This document shows, in pieces, positions 33,789 to 42,479 of a DNA stretch of 64,000 nucleotides. This DNA is from Streptomyces sp. NBC_01275. Lineage in GTDB: Bacteria; Actinomycetota; Actinomycetes; Streptomycetales; Streptomycetaceae. The position numbers were made by a program, and so were the translations under genes. The DNA lies in contig NZ_JAPEOZ010000001.1 in assembly GCF_026340655.1 (NCBI RefSeq), positions 3,720,001 through 3,784,000 of the forward strand, written 5' to 3'. The notes under the pieces are model-generated. The model saw only the letters and a program-made list of their open reading frames with translations, was not told the origin of the DNA and did no database searches. Each line of letters begins with the position of its first letter. Within the stretch, counting starts at the first letter, position 1.

Positions 33789-35042
33789 TCACGGTGACGC
33801 CGGCGCCGAGTTCTTCGTGTCCTGGGGCGTGGCTCCCGCGTCGTCGCCCGAGGTCGCCGCCCAGGTCCCGACGGCCACCGCGGCGACCAGGGCCACCGCC
33901 GCCGCGCTCAGCGTGATCCGTCGGCGCCGGGCGGCGGAGCGGTTGCGGGCCGAGCCGGGGCGGGGCGCTCCCGGCGCCCTCGGGACGCGGGCCGTGCCGT
34001 GCGCGCCGCCCGCCAGCTCGTCCGGCGCGGGCACCCGCATCGACGTGTGGGTGTCCCGGTTGGAGTCCGGCTTCGCGCCGGGCACCAGCGGGACCGAGCC
34101 GCGCCGCACCCGTCCGGAGGGGGCCGTCGGGGAGGCAGGGGCGGGGCCCGCCTCGTCCGGCTCGTCGCCCTCCTCCTCCGCCTCCGTGCCGGGCTCGTCC
34201 ACGTCCAGCGGCGGCATCCCCGCCAGCGTCGGCAGCTGCTCCCGCAGCCGGGACGCCAGCTCGGAGGCGCGCAGCCGGGACGCCGGGGCCTTCGCCAGAC
34301 ACTGCACGACCAGCTGCCACAGCTCGTCCGGGATGCCGGGGAGCGGCGCGACGGTCTCGGTGACATGGCGGCGCAGCACCGCGCCCGGGTGTCCGCCGCC
34401 GAACGGCGTGAAGCCGGCCAGCAGCTCGTACAGCACGGTCGCCAGCGCGTAGATGTCCACGGAGGCGCGCGGCGGCAGGCCCTCCACGATCTCCGGTGCC
34501 AGATAGTCGGGCGTTCCGATGATCTTCGTGGCGCGGGTGCGCTTCGGCGTGTCGATGAGCTTGGCGACCCCGAAGTCGGTCAGCAGCGCCCGGTGCGAGC
34601 CGCCGGGGCCGAGCGGACCCTGCATGTCGAGGAGCACGTTCTCCGGCTTGACGTCCCGGTGGACGACCCCGGCCGCGTGCGCGGCGGCGAGCCCCTCGGC
34701 GACGTCCGCGACGATCGCCACGGCGGCCTCCGGAGCGAGCCTGCGGTCGCGTTCGAGACGGGTGCGCAGGTCCGTGCCCCGGACCAGGTCCATGACCAGC
34801 GCCAGGTCGTTGCCGTCGACCACCAGGTCCCGTACGGACACCACGTTCGGGTGCTCCAGGCCGAGCAGGGCCGTGCGCTCCTGTACGAAGCGGCCCACGA
34901 GCTCCTCGTCGGAGGCGAGGTCCTCGCGCAGCAGCTTGACGGCGACGGGCCCGTCCGGTCCCTCGCCCAGCCACACCGTGCCGGCGCTGCCCCGTCCCAG
35001 GATCTGGTGGGCGGTGTACCGGCTGCCGATCTTCCGTGCCAA
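33789..35042 (-). CDS. pkaB: Serine/threonine protein kinase PkaB
   Basis: A Hanks-type kinase of 417 residues if started at TTG 35042 (LARKIGSRYTAHQ). AGGAG lies 6 nt upstream of that codon, and the length agrees with the S. coelicolor PkaB I remember. A GTG at 35120 would add 26 poorly conserved residues. Motifs: GRGSAGTVW P-loop, VAVKLL Lys, HRDVKPENVLL catalytic loop, TDFGVAKL and GTPDYLAPE. An Asp/Glu/Pro-rich juxtamembrane linker is followed by a membrane helix (ITLSAAAVALVAAVAVGTWA) and only a short exterior tail with no PASTA sensor. It is adjacent to pkaA. Substrates are unknown. Confidence 0.88.
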   Translation of the reverse strand: MARKIGSRYTAHQILGRGSAGTVWLGEGPDGPVAVKLLREDLASDEELVGRFVQERTALLGLEHPNVVSVRDLVVDGNDLALVMDLVRGTDLRTRLERDRRLAPEAAVAIVADVAEGLAAAHAAGVVHRDVKPENVLLDMQGPLGPGGSHRALLTDFGVAKLIDTPKRTRATKIIGTPDYLAPEIVEGLPPRASVDIYALATVLYELLAGFTPFGGGHPGAVLRRHVTETVAPLPGIPDELWQLVVQCLAKAPASRLRASELASRLREQLPTLAGMPPLDVDEPGTEAEEEGDEPDEAGPAPASPTAPSGRVRRGSVPLVPGAKPDSNRDTHTSMRVPAPDELAGGAHGTARVPRAPGAPRPGSARNRSAARRRRITLSAAAVALVAAVAVGTWAATSGDDAGATPQDTKNSAPASP

Positions 35043-35203
35043 GGCTGCTCCTACAGACGCGTGTTGCCCATCAAAGTACGCGTCCGACGAGCCAACCTTC
35101 ACCGCGGAGACGGAAATCACCCGCCAGATGTCGACAAGTACACAAACCTGCTACCCGAACCCGCGTTCCGAACCCGCGATCCGTCCCTACGGCCGGGTCC
35201 GGC

Positions 35204-36922
35204 TCAGTTGCCGCCCGGACCCCCGCCGCTGCCTGAGTCCCCACCGCCGCCGAGGTCGCCGATCCAGCCGGAGACGTCGTCGTACCAGTGGCTGATCTGG
35301 CCCCAGAAGCTGCGGCCCTGTCCGATCCAGCCCTGCAAAGGGCTGAACTCCCAGATCAGCCAGGCGGCCAGGAACATGATGACGATCGTGAACAGGCAGC
35401 CCTTCAGGCAGCCGAGCCCGGGGATCTTCGTCGGGTTGGCGCCGCGCTGCCGGGGCTCCCGCGGCTCCCTGGGCTGCCGGGGCTCCGGCGCGGGCCGCTG
35501 CTGGGGCTGCTGCGGCTGGGGCGCGGCATACTGCTGGGGCTGCTGGTGCTGCGGGGGCGCGTACTGCTGCTGCGGCTGCTGGGGCGGCGGCTGCTGATAG
35601 CCGTAGCCCTGCTGCTGCGGGCGCTGCGGGGGTCGCTGCTGCTGCGGGCGCTGCGGCGGCTGCTGCGGGCGGGCGACCTGGCGCTGGGGGCGGCGGCGCA
35701 GCGGGTCCTCGCCGGGGTCGAGGTACTGCTGGACCTGCGTCGGCTCGTTGCGGTCGCGGGCGGCCCGCATCTGGTTCTGCCAGGGATGCGGCTGCTCGGG
35801 CGACTGCCCCTGCTGGCCGGGCTGGTGCGGCGGCACCGGCGGCAGGACGGCGGTCGGGTCGGCCGCGCCGGACGGGCCGCCCATGTGGGGCAGCACGGCG
35901 GTGGGGTCGGCGGCGCCCGCCGGGCCCCCGGGGCCGCCGGTGTGCGGCAGCACGCTGGTCGCGGCGTTCGGGTCGTACGCCCCCGCGGGCACCCCCGGCA
36001 CCGTCGCGGGCGCCGGATCGGGCGCGAGCACATGGCCGACGCCGTCGGCGGCGGCGATCTGCATCGAGTTGGCGTGCACCCCGATGCCCTCGGCGACGAT
36101 GCGCAGCCCGCGCGCGAGGTTCTCGGCGCTGGGCCGGTGGTCGGGGTTCTTGCTCAGGCAGCGCTCTATGACCGTCCACAGCGGGTCGGGAACGGTGGAG
36201 GGGCGGCGCGGCTCGGCGCTCAGGTGCTGGTGCAGGACCTCCAGGGCGGAGCCGCCGGAGAACGGCGGACGGCCCGTGACCAGCTCGTACAGCAGGATGC
36301 CGGCGCCGTAGACGTCGACGGCGGAGGTCTGCGGGCGGCCCTCGGCGGACTCCGGCGCGACGTACGCGGGCGTGCCGACGAACTCGCTGGTCCGGGTCAG
36401 GCCCGGGGAGTCGGCGAGGCGGGCGATGCCGAAGTCGGTGAGCAGCGGGTGCATCTGCCCGCCGTTCTGCATCAGCAGGACGTTGGCGGGCTTCAGGTCG
36501 CGGTGCACGACGCCGTCGGCGTGGCTGGCGGCGAGCGCGTCGGCGACCTGGGCGGTGAGCAGCGCGGCGGCGACGGGCGTGAAGGGGCCGTTCTCGCGCA
36601 GGTAGCGGTGCAGGTCGGGGCCTTCGACGAGGTCCATGACCAGCGCCAGCAGATCGCCCTCGACGACCAGGTCACGGACCCGGACGATGTTGGGGTGGGT
36701 CAGGCGCAGCAGCACGGACCGCTCCCGCAGGAAGCGCATCACGACGTCGGGGTCGCTCGCGAGCTCCTCCTTGAGGACCTTGATCGCGACGGTCTCCCCC
36801 GGCTGGCCGGGCACGGCCGCCTCGGCGCCCGCGGTCTCGCGCTGGCGGGCTCGCCAGACGGTGCCCGTGGCGCCGCGTCCGAGCGGCTCCTCGAGCAGGT
36901 ACTTGCTGCCGACTGGCCGCAC
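35204..36922 (-). CDS. pkaA: Serine/threonine protein kinase PkaA
   Basis: A 572-residue Hanks-type kinase. It starts at GTG 36922 (VRPVGSKYLLEEPLGRG) with GGGAG upstream. Motifs: GRGATGTVW, VAIKVL, HRDLKPANVLL, TDFGIARL, GTPAYVAPE. Residues ~300-500 are a long Pro/Gln/Gly-rich linker with many QQP runs. Near the C-terminus GCLFTIVIMFLAAWLIW is one membrane helix, followed by a short exterior segment. It is upstream of pkaB on the same strand with a 161-bp gap. The kinase domains of the two proteins are clearly paralogous, while the linkers are not. Confidence 0.9.
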   Translation of the reverse strand: MRPVGSKYLLEEPLGRGATGTVWRARQRETAGAEAAVPGQPGETVAIKVLKEELASDPDVVMRFLRERSVLLRLTHPNIVRVRDLVVEGDLLALVMDLVEGPDLHRYLRENGPFTPVAAALLTAQVADALAASHADGVVHRDLKPANVLLMQNGGQMHPLLTDFGIARLADSPGLTRTSEFVGTPAYVAPESAEGRPQTSAVDVYGAGILLYELVTGRPPFSGGSALEVLHQHLSAEPRRPSTVPDPLWTVIERCLSKNPDHRPSAENLARGLRIVAEGIGVHANSMQIAAADGVGHVLAPDPAPATVPGVPAGAYDPNAATSVLPHTGGPGGPAGAADPTAVLPHMGGPSGAADPTAVLPPVPPHQPGQQGQSPEQPHPWQNQMRAARDRNEPTQVQQYLDPGEDPLRRRPQRQVARPQQPPQRPQQQRPPQRPQQQGYGYQQPPPQQPQQQYAPPQHQQPQQYAAPQPQQPQQRPAPEPRQPREPREPRQRGANPTKIPGLGCLKGCLFTIVIMFLAAWLIWEFSPLQGWIGQGRSFWGQISHWYDDVSGWIGDLGGGGDSGSGGGPGGN

Positions 36923-37310
36923 GTCACGCGCTCCCTGCTGCTTGCTTGCCTGTGTTCCGACCCACTGTAGTGCCGAGGTCCCGGCACCGGGCTGTCGTCT
37001 TCCTATGGGCCTTACGTACGGTCACGCGCTCCTTCTCGGCCATGTTCGACCCCTGTTCAGCCATGTTCGGAGGAAAGACGCTCGCCCCGGTCCGTTGGTT
37101 GCCGGAGGCCGACGTGACCGATCTCAAGCGGTCACTGCTAGGACATTGGTCAGGCACTTTTACGGGCAGAGCCGACCAATCAAGATCACTTGTCACCCGG
37201 CGGCGGGCGCATTGTCAGTGACAGGTGCGAGGATGCGTGCAGTACTGGCCGACGTGCTCGTGTGGGGTGGGGGAAAGTCCGCGCCCGGGCAGAAGGGACC
37301 GCTGACGGCG
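36923..37310. other. Divergent promoter region between pkaA and the FHA/FtsK-like gene
   Basis: About 390 bases, less GC-rich than the surroundings. It holds an inverted repeat ATTGGTC (37145-37151)/GACCAAT (37174-37180), GACCG/CGGTC just before it, a repeated CCATGTTCG near 37040-37070 and a TAGGAC hexamer near 37138 that could be a -10 for the rightward gene. An in-frame ATG at about 37233 is an alternative start for that gene. Confidence 0.5.
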
Positions 37311-40300
37311 ATGCAGATCCGGCTGACCGTCGTAGACCCGCAGGGCCCGCCGGCCGATGCGAGGGGCCGCGCCGCGAGCTGCGACGTGCAGGTCACGGCG
37401 CCCGCCGGCACGGCCCTGGCCGCGGTGGCCTCCGCCCTGGCCGCGGCGGTCTCCGGGGACGGCTCCGCCGCTCCCTCCGGAGGAGCGCCGGTCGTGCTGT
37501 TCGCGGGCGCGGACCGGCTCGACGGCCAGCGGTGCACCCTCGGCGAGCCCCCGTTGATCGACGGCGCGGTGCTGTCCCTGGGCGCACCGGCCGACCCCGA
37601 GCCGCATCCCGAGGTCGACAACGCCCCGGCCCGGCTGGACGTGGTGGCCGGCCCGGACGCGGGCGGGGTCCATCTGCTGCACGGCGGGCAGGTCCGCGTG
37701 GGCCGCTCCGCCGACGCCGACGTCCCGCTCGACGACCCGGACGTCTCCCGGCTGCACTGCGCGGTGACGCTCTCGCCGGACGGCCGCGTCACGGTCGCCG
37801 ACCTCGGCTCCACCAACGGCACCACCCTGGACGGCGCCCGCGTCCAGACCCGCCCCGTCCGCCTCGCCCCCGGAGCCCTTCTGCGCGTCGGCGAATCGGC
37901 CCTGCGCCTTGCTCCACCCGGGGGACCGGGAGCCCGCGTGGCGACCACCCCGGACGGGGAGGGGCATGTGCGGGTGCCGTGCGGGGAGACGGCGGGGACA
38001 TCGGGAACGGCGGGCTCGTCAGCGGACTCCGACGGCTCGGGGTCAGGCTCGACTGCGGCTCACGCGCGCGTGGGGAGCCCCCTCGGCGGCCCCTCCGCTC
38101 CCATGCCTTCCGCGCCCGCTTCTTCTCCTCTCCCGATTCCGAACGCTTCCGGTTCTGTTGTCGGTCCTGGTTCCGGTCCTGGTTCCAGTTCTCCTTCCGG
38201 CCCGACCGGGCACGCGTACGGCACGGTGGACTGGAGTGGCTCAGAGACGGCCCGGGGCGAGCGGCCCCGGAGCTCGGGCGAGACGCCCTTGGTGCCGGGG
38301 CAAGGCGGAGCCCCGCAGATCGAGCAGCGGCGCGACGCTCCCCGAAGGGCCGACGCCTCCGGAGAGACGCACGGCGGCCGATCCGGCCTCGGCTCGTTCA
38401 CGACGACGACCTCAAGCACCCCGAGCACCCCGAGCACTCCGACGCCCTCCGCCCCCTCCCCGTACGAAGAGGCGCCGCACGGCGTGCGCAAACGCGGAGG
38501 TCTCTCCGCGTGGGCGCGGCGGCTGGCCGGTGGACGCGGCGGCGGACAGGACGCGCCCGGAGCCGGGGACCACGCCGAGGAGGCGCCCGAGGCGCAGCCG
38601 CGGCCGTCGGCCGTCGCGCCCCCCGCGCCCGAGACCTGGCCCGACCCGGCGGCACTGCTGCTGACGGCGCTGGGCCCGGGCCCCCGGCTGTGGGAACGCG
38701 GCCCGGACCACCCGGAGGCGCTCACGGTGCGACTGGGCACCGCGGACCGCCCGGCGCCCGACGGCTCCGGCCTGCTGCCCGCCGTGCCGGTGACCGCGGG
38801 CCTGCGCGAGGTCGGGGCGCTGGGCCTGGCGGGACCGCGCCCGCGGCTGGCCGGGCTGGCCCGCGCGGTGCTGGCGCAACTGGCCGCACTGCACTCCCCG
38901 GACACCCTGGAGATCGTGCTGATCAGCGCGGACCGCGCACGTTCCGAGGAGGAGCGCGCCGCCGAGTGGTCCTGGCTGAGCTGGCTCCCGCATCTGCGTC
39001 CGGGCCACGGCCAGGACTGCCGCCTCCTCGTCGCCTACGACCGCGACCAGGCCACGGCCCGCACGGACGAACTCCTGCGCCGCCTGGAGGACCACCTGCC
39101 GGAGACCACCGGCGCCCACGCCGGCGGCGGCACGACGGCGCCCGCCCCCCGCCGCCCCTCCTGGGCCGTGGCGGACCACGCCTCCGACGGCTTCCCGGGG
39201 CCCTACACGGTGCTCGTGGTGGACGGCGACCCCGGCGGCGCGGATCTGCGGGACGCGGTGACCAGGCTGGCGGCGGCCGGACCGCGGGCCGGCATACACA
39301 TCCTGTGCCTGGCCGAGACGCCCACCGCGGCGCCCTCCTCGCACTTCTCCCACGCCTCCCACTCCTCGCCGGCGACGGAACCGACGTCGGAGACCTACGC
39401 GGCGGCGTACGAGGCGGCCTGTGCGGCCGCACCCACGTTCCGTGCGTGCGGGGCCGTAGGGCTGCTCAGCGGGGACGTGGCGACGGCGCTGCGGCTGCTG
39501 CGGGTGGCGGCGGCCGGCGGCGCGGAGTCGGAGCGGCCTGGTCCGGTCGGCCAGGGCACGGTGGCCGCCGTCGACGCGGTCTCCCCGGCCTGGGCCGAGC
39601 GCTTCGCGCGAGCCCTCGCTCCCCTGCGCCCGGACGGCGCGGGCGGCGGCGAGCGGCACACGCGCGTGTCCGCACCGCTGCCCCAGTCCGCGCGGCTGCT
39701 CGACGAGTTGGGCCTCGCCCGGGCGACCCCGGCCTCCCTGATGGCCCGCTGGGCGGACGCGGCCGACGACGCCGAGGCGCTCGGCGGCCGGGCCTGGGCG
39801 GTGCTCGGCGCGGGCCCGCGGGGCCCGGTGGCCGTGGACCTGAACGTCGAGGGCCCGCATCTGCTGATCGAGGGCCCGCCCGGCAGCGGGCGCACCGAGC
39901 TGCTGCGGGCGGTCGTCGCCTCGCTGGCGGCGGCGGAGCGGCCCGACCGGCTGGGCATCGTCCTGATGGACGGCCGCGACACCGTGGGCAAGGGCGGCGG
40001 CGGCCCCGGCGACGGACTGCGCGTCTGTACGGACGTACCGCATGTCACCACCCATCTCACCGCCAACGACCCGGTGCGCATGCGGGAGTTCGCGCAGTCG
40101 CTGAGCGCCGAGCTGAAGCGGCGGGCGGAGCTGCTGGGCCGTTCCGACTTCGCCGAGTGGCATACGCACCGCGCGGTCTCCGGCCGTATCGTCCCGCAGC
40201 GGGGGCCCGGCGGTCAGGGCTCCGGGGCCGCGGACCTGGACGCCCCGCCCAGTTCGACCATTCGGCTGCGCCCGGGGGCGGCCGCCCGTCAGCAGACCGA

Positions 40301-40823
40301 GGCCGCGCCTCCGCTGCCCCGGCTGGTCGTGGTCGTCGACGACCTGGACGCGCTGGTGTCCCCCGCGCTCGGCTCCCCCGGCCGGCCCGCCGCGGGCTCC
40401 GTGATGCGCGCGCTGGAGGCGGTGGCCCGCGAGGGCGAGCGGCTCGGCGTGCACCTGGTCGCGGCGACGGGCCCCGGGGGCCGTACGGCGGAGTCGGAGC
40501 CGGTGCGGAGGTCCACCGTTCGGATCACCCTGGACCCACCGGGTTCGGGCGCGGACGAACCGTCCCCCGGCCGAGGCCGCCTCAAAGGCGCGGACGGCCG
40601 CCTCACCCCCTTCCAGGGCGGCCGCGTCACCGGCCGCATCCCTCGCACGGCGACCCTGCGCCCCACGGTCGTCCCCCTGGAATGGCACCGCATGGGCGAC
40701 CCCCCGACCCGCCGCCCCGTCCGCGAACTGGGCAACGGCCCCACAGACCTGGCCCTCCTGGCCAGCGCCCTGGAACGGGCGACCCGGGAGGTGTCGGCGG
40801 CGGAGGTCCCGTCGCTTCTTTAG
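37311..40823 (+). CDS. FHA-domain protein with FtsK/SpoIIIE-like (EssC-like) ATPase region
   Basis: About 1170 residues from ATG 37311 (MQIRLTVVDPQGPPADARGR). The N-terminal ~90 residues resemble the front of EssC-type proteins. The FHA domain at ~107-190 (VRVGRSADADVPLDDPDVSR, LGSTNGTTLDG) binds phosphothreonine. Residues ~195-430 are low complexity. An FtsK/SpoIIIE-like region follows, with a P-loop near 853 that reads GPPGSGRT, Arg replacing the Walker A Lys, and a Walker B-like VVVVDDLDAL near 1008. Only about one complete P-loop module is evident, and there are no WXG100 (Esx) genes nearby. Divergent kinase PkaA is a natural candidate to create the phospho-ligand (inference). Confidence 0.8.
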   Translation: MQIRLTVVDPQGPPADARGRAASCDVQVTAPAGTALAAVASALAAAVSGDGSAAPSGGAPVVLFAGADRLDGQRCTLGEPPLIDGAVLSLGAPADPEPHPEVDNAPARLDVVAGPDAGGVHLLHGGQVRVGRSADADVPLDDPDVSRLHCAVTLSPDGRVTVADLGSTNGTTLDGARVQTRPVRLAPGALLRVGESALRLAPPGGPGARVATTPDGEGHVRVPCGETAGTSGTAGSSADSDGSGSGSTAAHARVGSPLGGPSAPMPSAPASSPLPIPNASGSVVGPGSGPGSSSPSGPTGHAYGTVDWSGSETARGERPRSSGETPLVPGQGGAPQIEQRRDAPRRADASGETHGGRSGLGSFTTTTSSTPSTPSTPTPSAPSPYEEAPHGVRKRGGLSAWARRLAGGRGGGQDAPGAGDHAEEAPEAQPRPSAVAPPAPETWPDPAALLLTALGPGPRLWERGPDHPEALTVRLGTADRPAPDGSGLLPAVPVTAGLREVGALGLAGPRPRLAGLARAVLAQLAALHSPDTLEIVLISADRARSEEERAAEWSWLSWLPHLRPGHGQDCRLLVAYDRDQATARTDELLRRLEDHLPETTGAHAGGGTTAPAPRRPSWAVADHASDGFPGPYTVLVVDGDPGGADLRDAVTRLAAAGPRAGIHILCLAETPTAAPSSHFSHASHSSPATEPTSETYAAAYEAACAAAPTFRACGAVGLLSGDVATALRLLRVAAAGGAESERPGPVGQGTVAAVDAVSPAWAERFARALAPLRPDGAGGGERHTRVSAPLPQSARLLDELGLARATPASLMARWADAADDAEALGGRAWAVLGAGPRGPVAVDLNVEGPHLLIEGPPGSGRTELLRAVVASLAAAERPDRLGIVLMDGRDTVGKGGGGPGDGLRVCTDVPHVTTHLTANDPVRMREFAQSLSAELKRRAELLGRSDFAEWHTHRAVSGRIVPQRGPGGQGSGAADLDAPPSSTIRLRPGAAARQQTEAAPPLPRLVVVVDDLDALVSPALGSPGRPAAGSVMRALEAVAREGERLGVHLVAATGPGGRTAESEPVRRSTVRITLDPPGSGADEPSPGRGRLKGADGRLTPFQGGRVTGRIPRTATLRPTVVPLEWHRMGDPPTRRPVRELGNGPTDLALLASALERATREVSAAEVPSLL

Positions 40824-40889
40824 AGCGGCGCTTCTTCAAGGCGGTGCCTTTCGAGCGTGGGTCGGCATCTCTCAACCCGTCCGGCGCTT

Positions 40890-40941
40890 GAGAACGAGGC
40901 CCTTTCGGGGCCGAACGGGGGCCTGGGGGCAGAGCCCCCGG
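40890..40941. repeat. Dispersed GC-rich hairpin repeat, copy B
   Basis: Same block order as 9464-9513 (ACGAGGCCCT, GGGGCCGA, GGGGGCCTGGGGGCAG, CCCCC) with a few substitutions and a 2-bp insertion. It lies 65 bp after the FHA/FtsK-like gene and may act as its terminator. Confidence 0.6.
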
Positions 40942-41095
40942 CGACGCCGACGCCAACGCCGTCACCCCGTCACGACGCGGTCACGATCCCCCCGTTGACA
41001 GCGCGGGCGCACTTGCCTAGCCACCCCACCCGGCGTAGACCAGAGCTCACGGGGCAGCGCCCTAACGTTCGACGATGACGAAGAACGGGGCAGTG

Positions 41096-42472
41096 ATGCA
41101 CAGCAGGAGCACGAGCACGCGCAACGCCGTGAAAGCAGCCGCAACCCTCCTGGCAGGAGCCCTCGCGCTCACGCTCACCGCGTGCGGCAGCGACGACGAC
41201 AAGAGCAGCGGAAACGAGAGCAGTACCGGAGCGAAGGAGTCCGGCAGCGCCCTCACCCTCCCCAAGCTGAACGGCACGACGCTCGAGGTCGCCGCCGTCT
41301 GGACGGGCCCGGAACAGGCCAACTTCAAGAAGGTCCTGGCGGAGTTCGAGAAGCGGACCGGCGCGAAGATCACCTTCGTGCCCGCGCAGGACCCGATCAT
41401 CAACTTCCTCGGGTCGAAGATCGCGGGCGGTCAGCCGCCGGACGTCGCGATGCTCCCGCAGCCGGGAGCCATCAAGCAGGCCGTGGACAAGAAGTGGGCC
41501 ACCCCGCTCGGCGCGGACGCGAAGGCGGAGCTCGCGAAGAACTACTCGCAGGGCTGGCAGGACATCGGCGCGGTGAACGGCACCCAGTACGGCGTCTACT
41601 ACAAGGCCGCCAACAAGTCGCTGATCTGGTACAACGCGAAGGTCTTCGAGAACGCGGGCGCGAGTGAGCCCGCCACCTGGGACGAACTGCTGAAGACCGC
41701 GCAGACGGTCTACGACTCCGGCGTCACCCCCTTCTCGATCCCCGGCGCGGACGGCTGGCCGCTGACCGACTGGTTCGAGAACGTGTACCTCTCCCAGGCG
41801 GGCCCGGAGAAGTACGACCAGCTGGCCAAGCACGAGATCAAGTGGACGGACGCCTCCGTCACCAAGGCGCTCACCACGCTCGCCCAGATCTGGGGCAAGA
41901 AGGACTATGTGGCGGGCGGTGCCGACGGAGCCCTCCAGACGCAGTTCCCGAACTCCGTCACCCAGACCTTCACCGGCGGCGACCAGCCGAAGGCCGCGAT
42001 GGTCTACGAGGGCGACTTCGTGCAGGTCAACATCGCGCAGACGGACGCGAAGGTGGGCACGGACGCGAAGGTGTTCCCGTTCCCGAAGGTCGGCAGCACC
42101 GCGCCCGTGGTGTCCGGCGGCGACGCGGCCGTGATCTTGAAGGACTCCAAGGGCGCGCAGGCGCTGGCGACCTTCCTGGCCTCGCCGGACGCGGCGGAGA
42201 TCCAGGCCAAGCTCGGCGGCTATCTCTCGCCGAACAAGAACGTCGACCTCGCCGCGTATCCGAACGACGTCCAGCGCAAGATCGCCCAGGCGCTGGTCGC
42301 GGCGGGCGACGACTTCCGCTTCGACATGTCCGACCAGGCCCCGCAGGCCTTCGGCGGCACGCCCGGCAAGGGCGAGTGGAAGGACCTGCAGGACTTCCTG
42401 AAGAACCCGACGGACGTGGCCGGCATCCAGAAGAAACTGGAGTCGGACGCGGCGGCGGCGTACGGGAACTGA
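41096..42472 (+). CDS. Sugar ABC transporter substrate-binding lipoprotein (second operon)
   Basis: A 458-residue lipoprotein. MHSRSTSTRNAVKAAATLLA leads to the lipobox LTLTAC, then a charged Ser/Asp linker. The mature domain (TLEVAAVWTGPEQANFKKVL, PDVAMLPQPGAIKQAVDKKW, YGVYYKAANKSLIWYN) is that of a family 1 carbohydrate-binding protein. ATG 41096 has GGGG upstream; an in-frame ATG at 41075 lacks a ribosome site. It is first in a three-gene operon without ATPase, enzyme or regulator, so the substrate cannot be assigned. It is not closely similar to the 20312 binding protein. Confidence 0.9.
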   Translation: MHSRSTSTRNAVKAAATLLAGALALTLTACGSDDDKSSGNESSTGAKESGSALTLPKLNGTTLEVAAVWTGPEQANFKKVLAEFEKRTGAKITFVPAQDPIINFLGSKIAGGQPPDVAMLPQPGAIKQAVDKKWATPLGADAKAELAKNYSQGWQDIGAVNGTQYGVYYKAANKSLIWYNAKVFENAGASEPATWDELLKTAQTVYDSGVTPFSIPGADGWPLTDWFENVYLSQAGPEKYDQLAKHEIKWTDASVTKALTTLAQIWGKKDYVAGGADGALQTQFPNSVTQTFTGGDQPKAAMVYEGDFVQVNIAQTDAKVGTDAKVFPFPKVGSTAPVVSGGDAAVILKDSKGAQALATFLASPDAAEIQAKLGGYLSPNKNVDLAAYPNDVQRKIAQALVAAGDDFRFDMSDQAPQAFGGTPGKGEWKDLQDFLKNPTDVAGIQKKLESDAAAAYGN

Positions 42473-42479
42473 CCCGGCG

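Noticed and set aside
37190..40891. Second-frame open reading of ~1230 codons over the FHA/FtsK-like gene
   Set aside because: Gly/Arg/Pro-rich shadow with no motif; the FHA and P-loop motifs are in the other frame.
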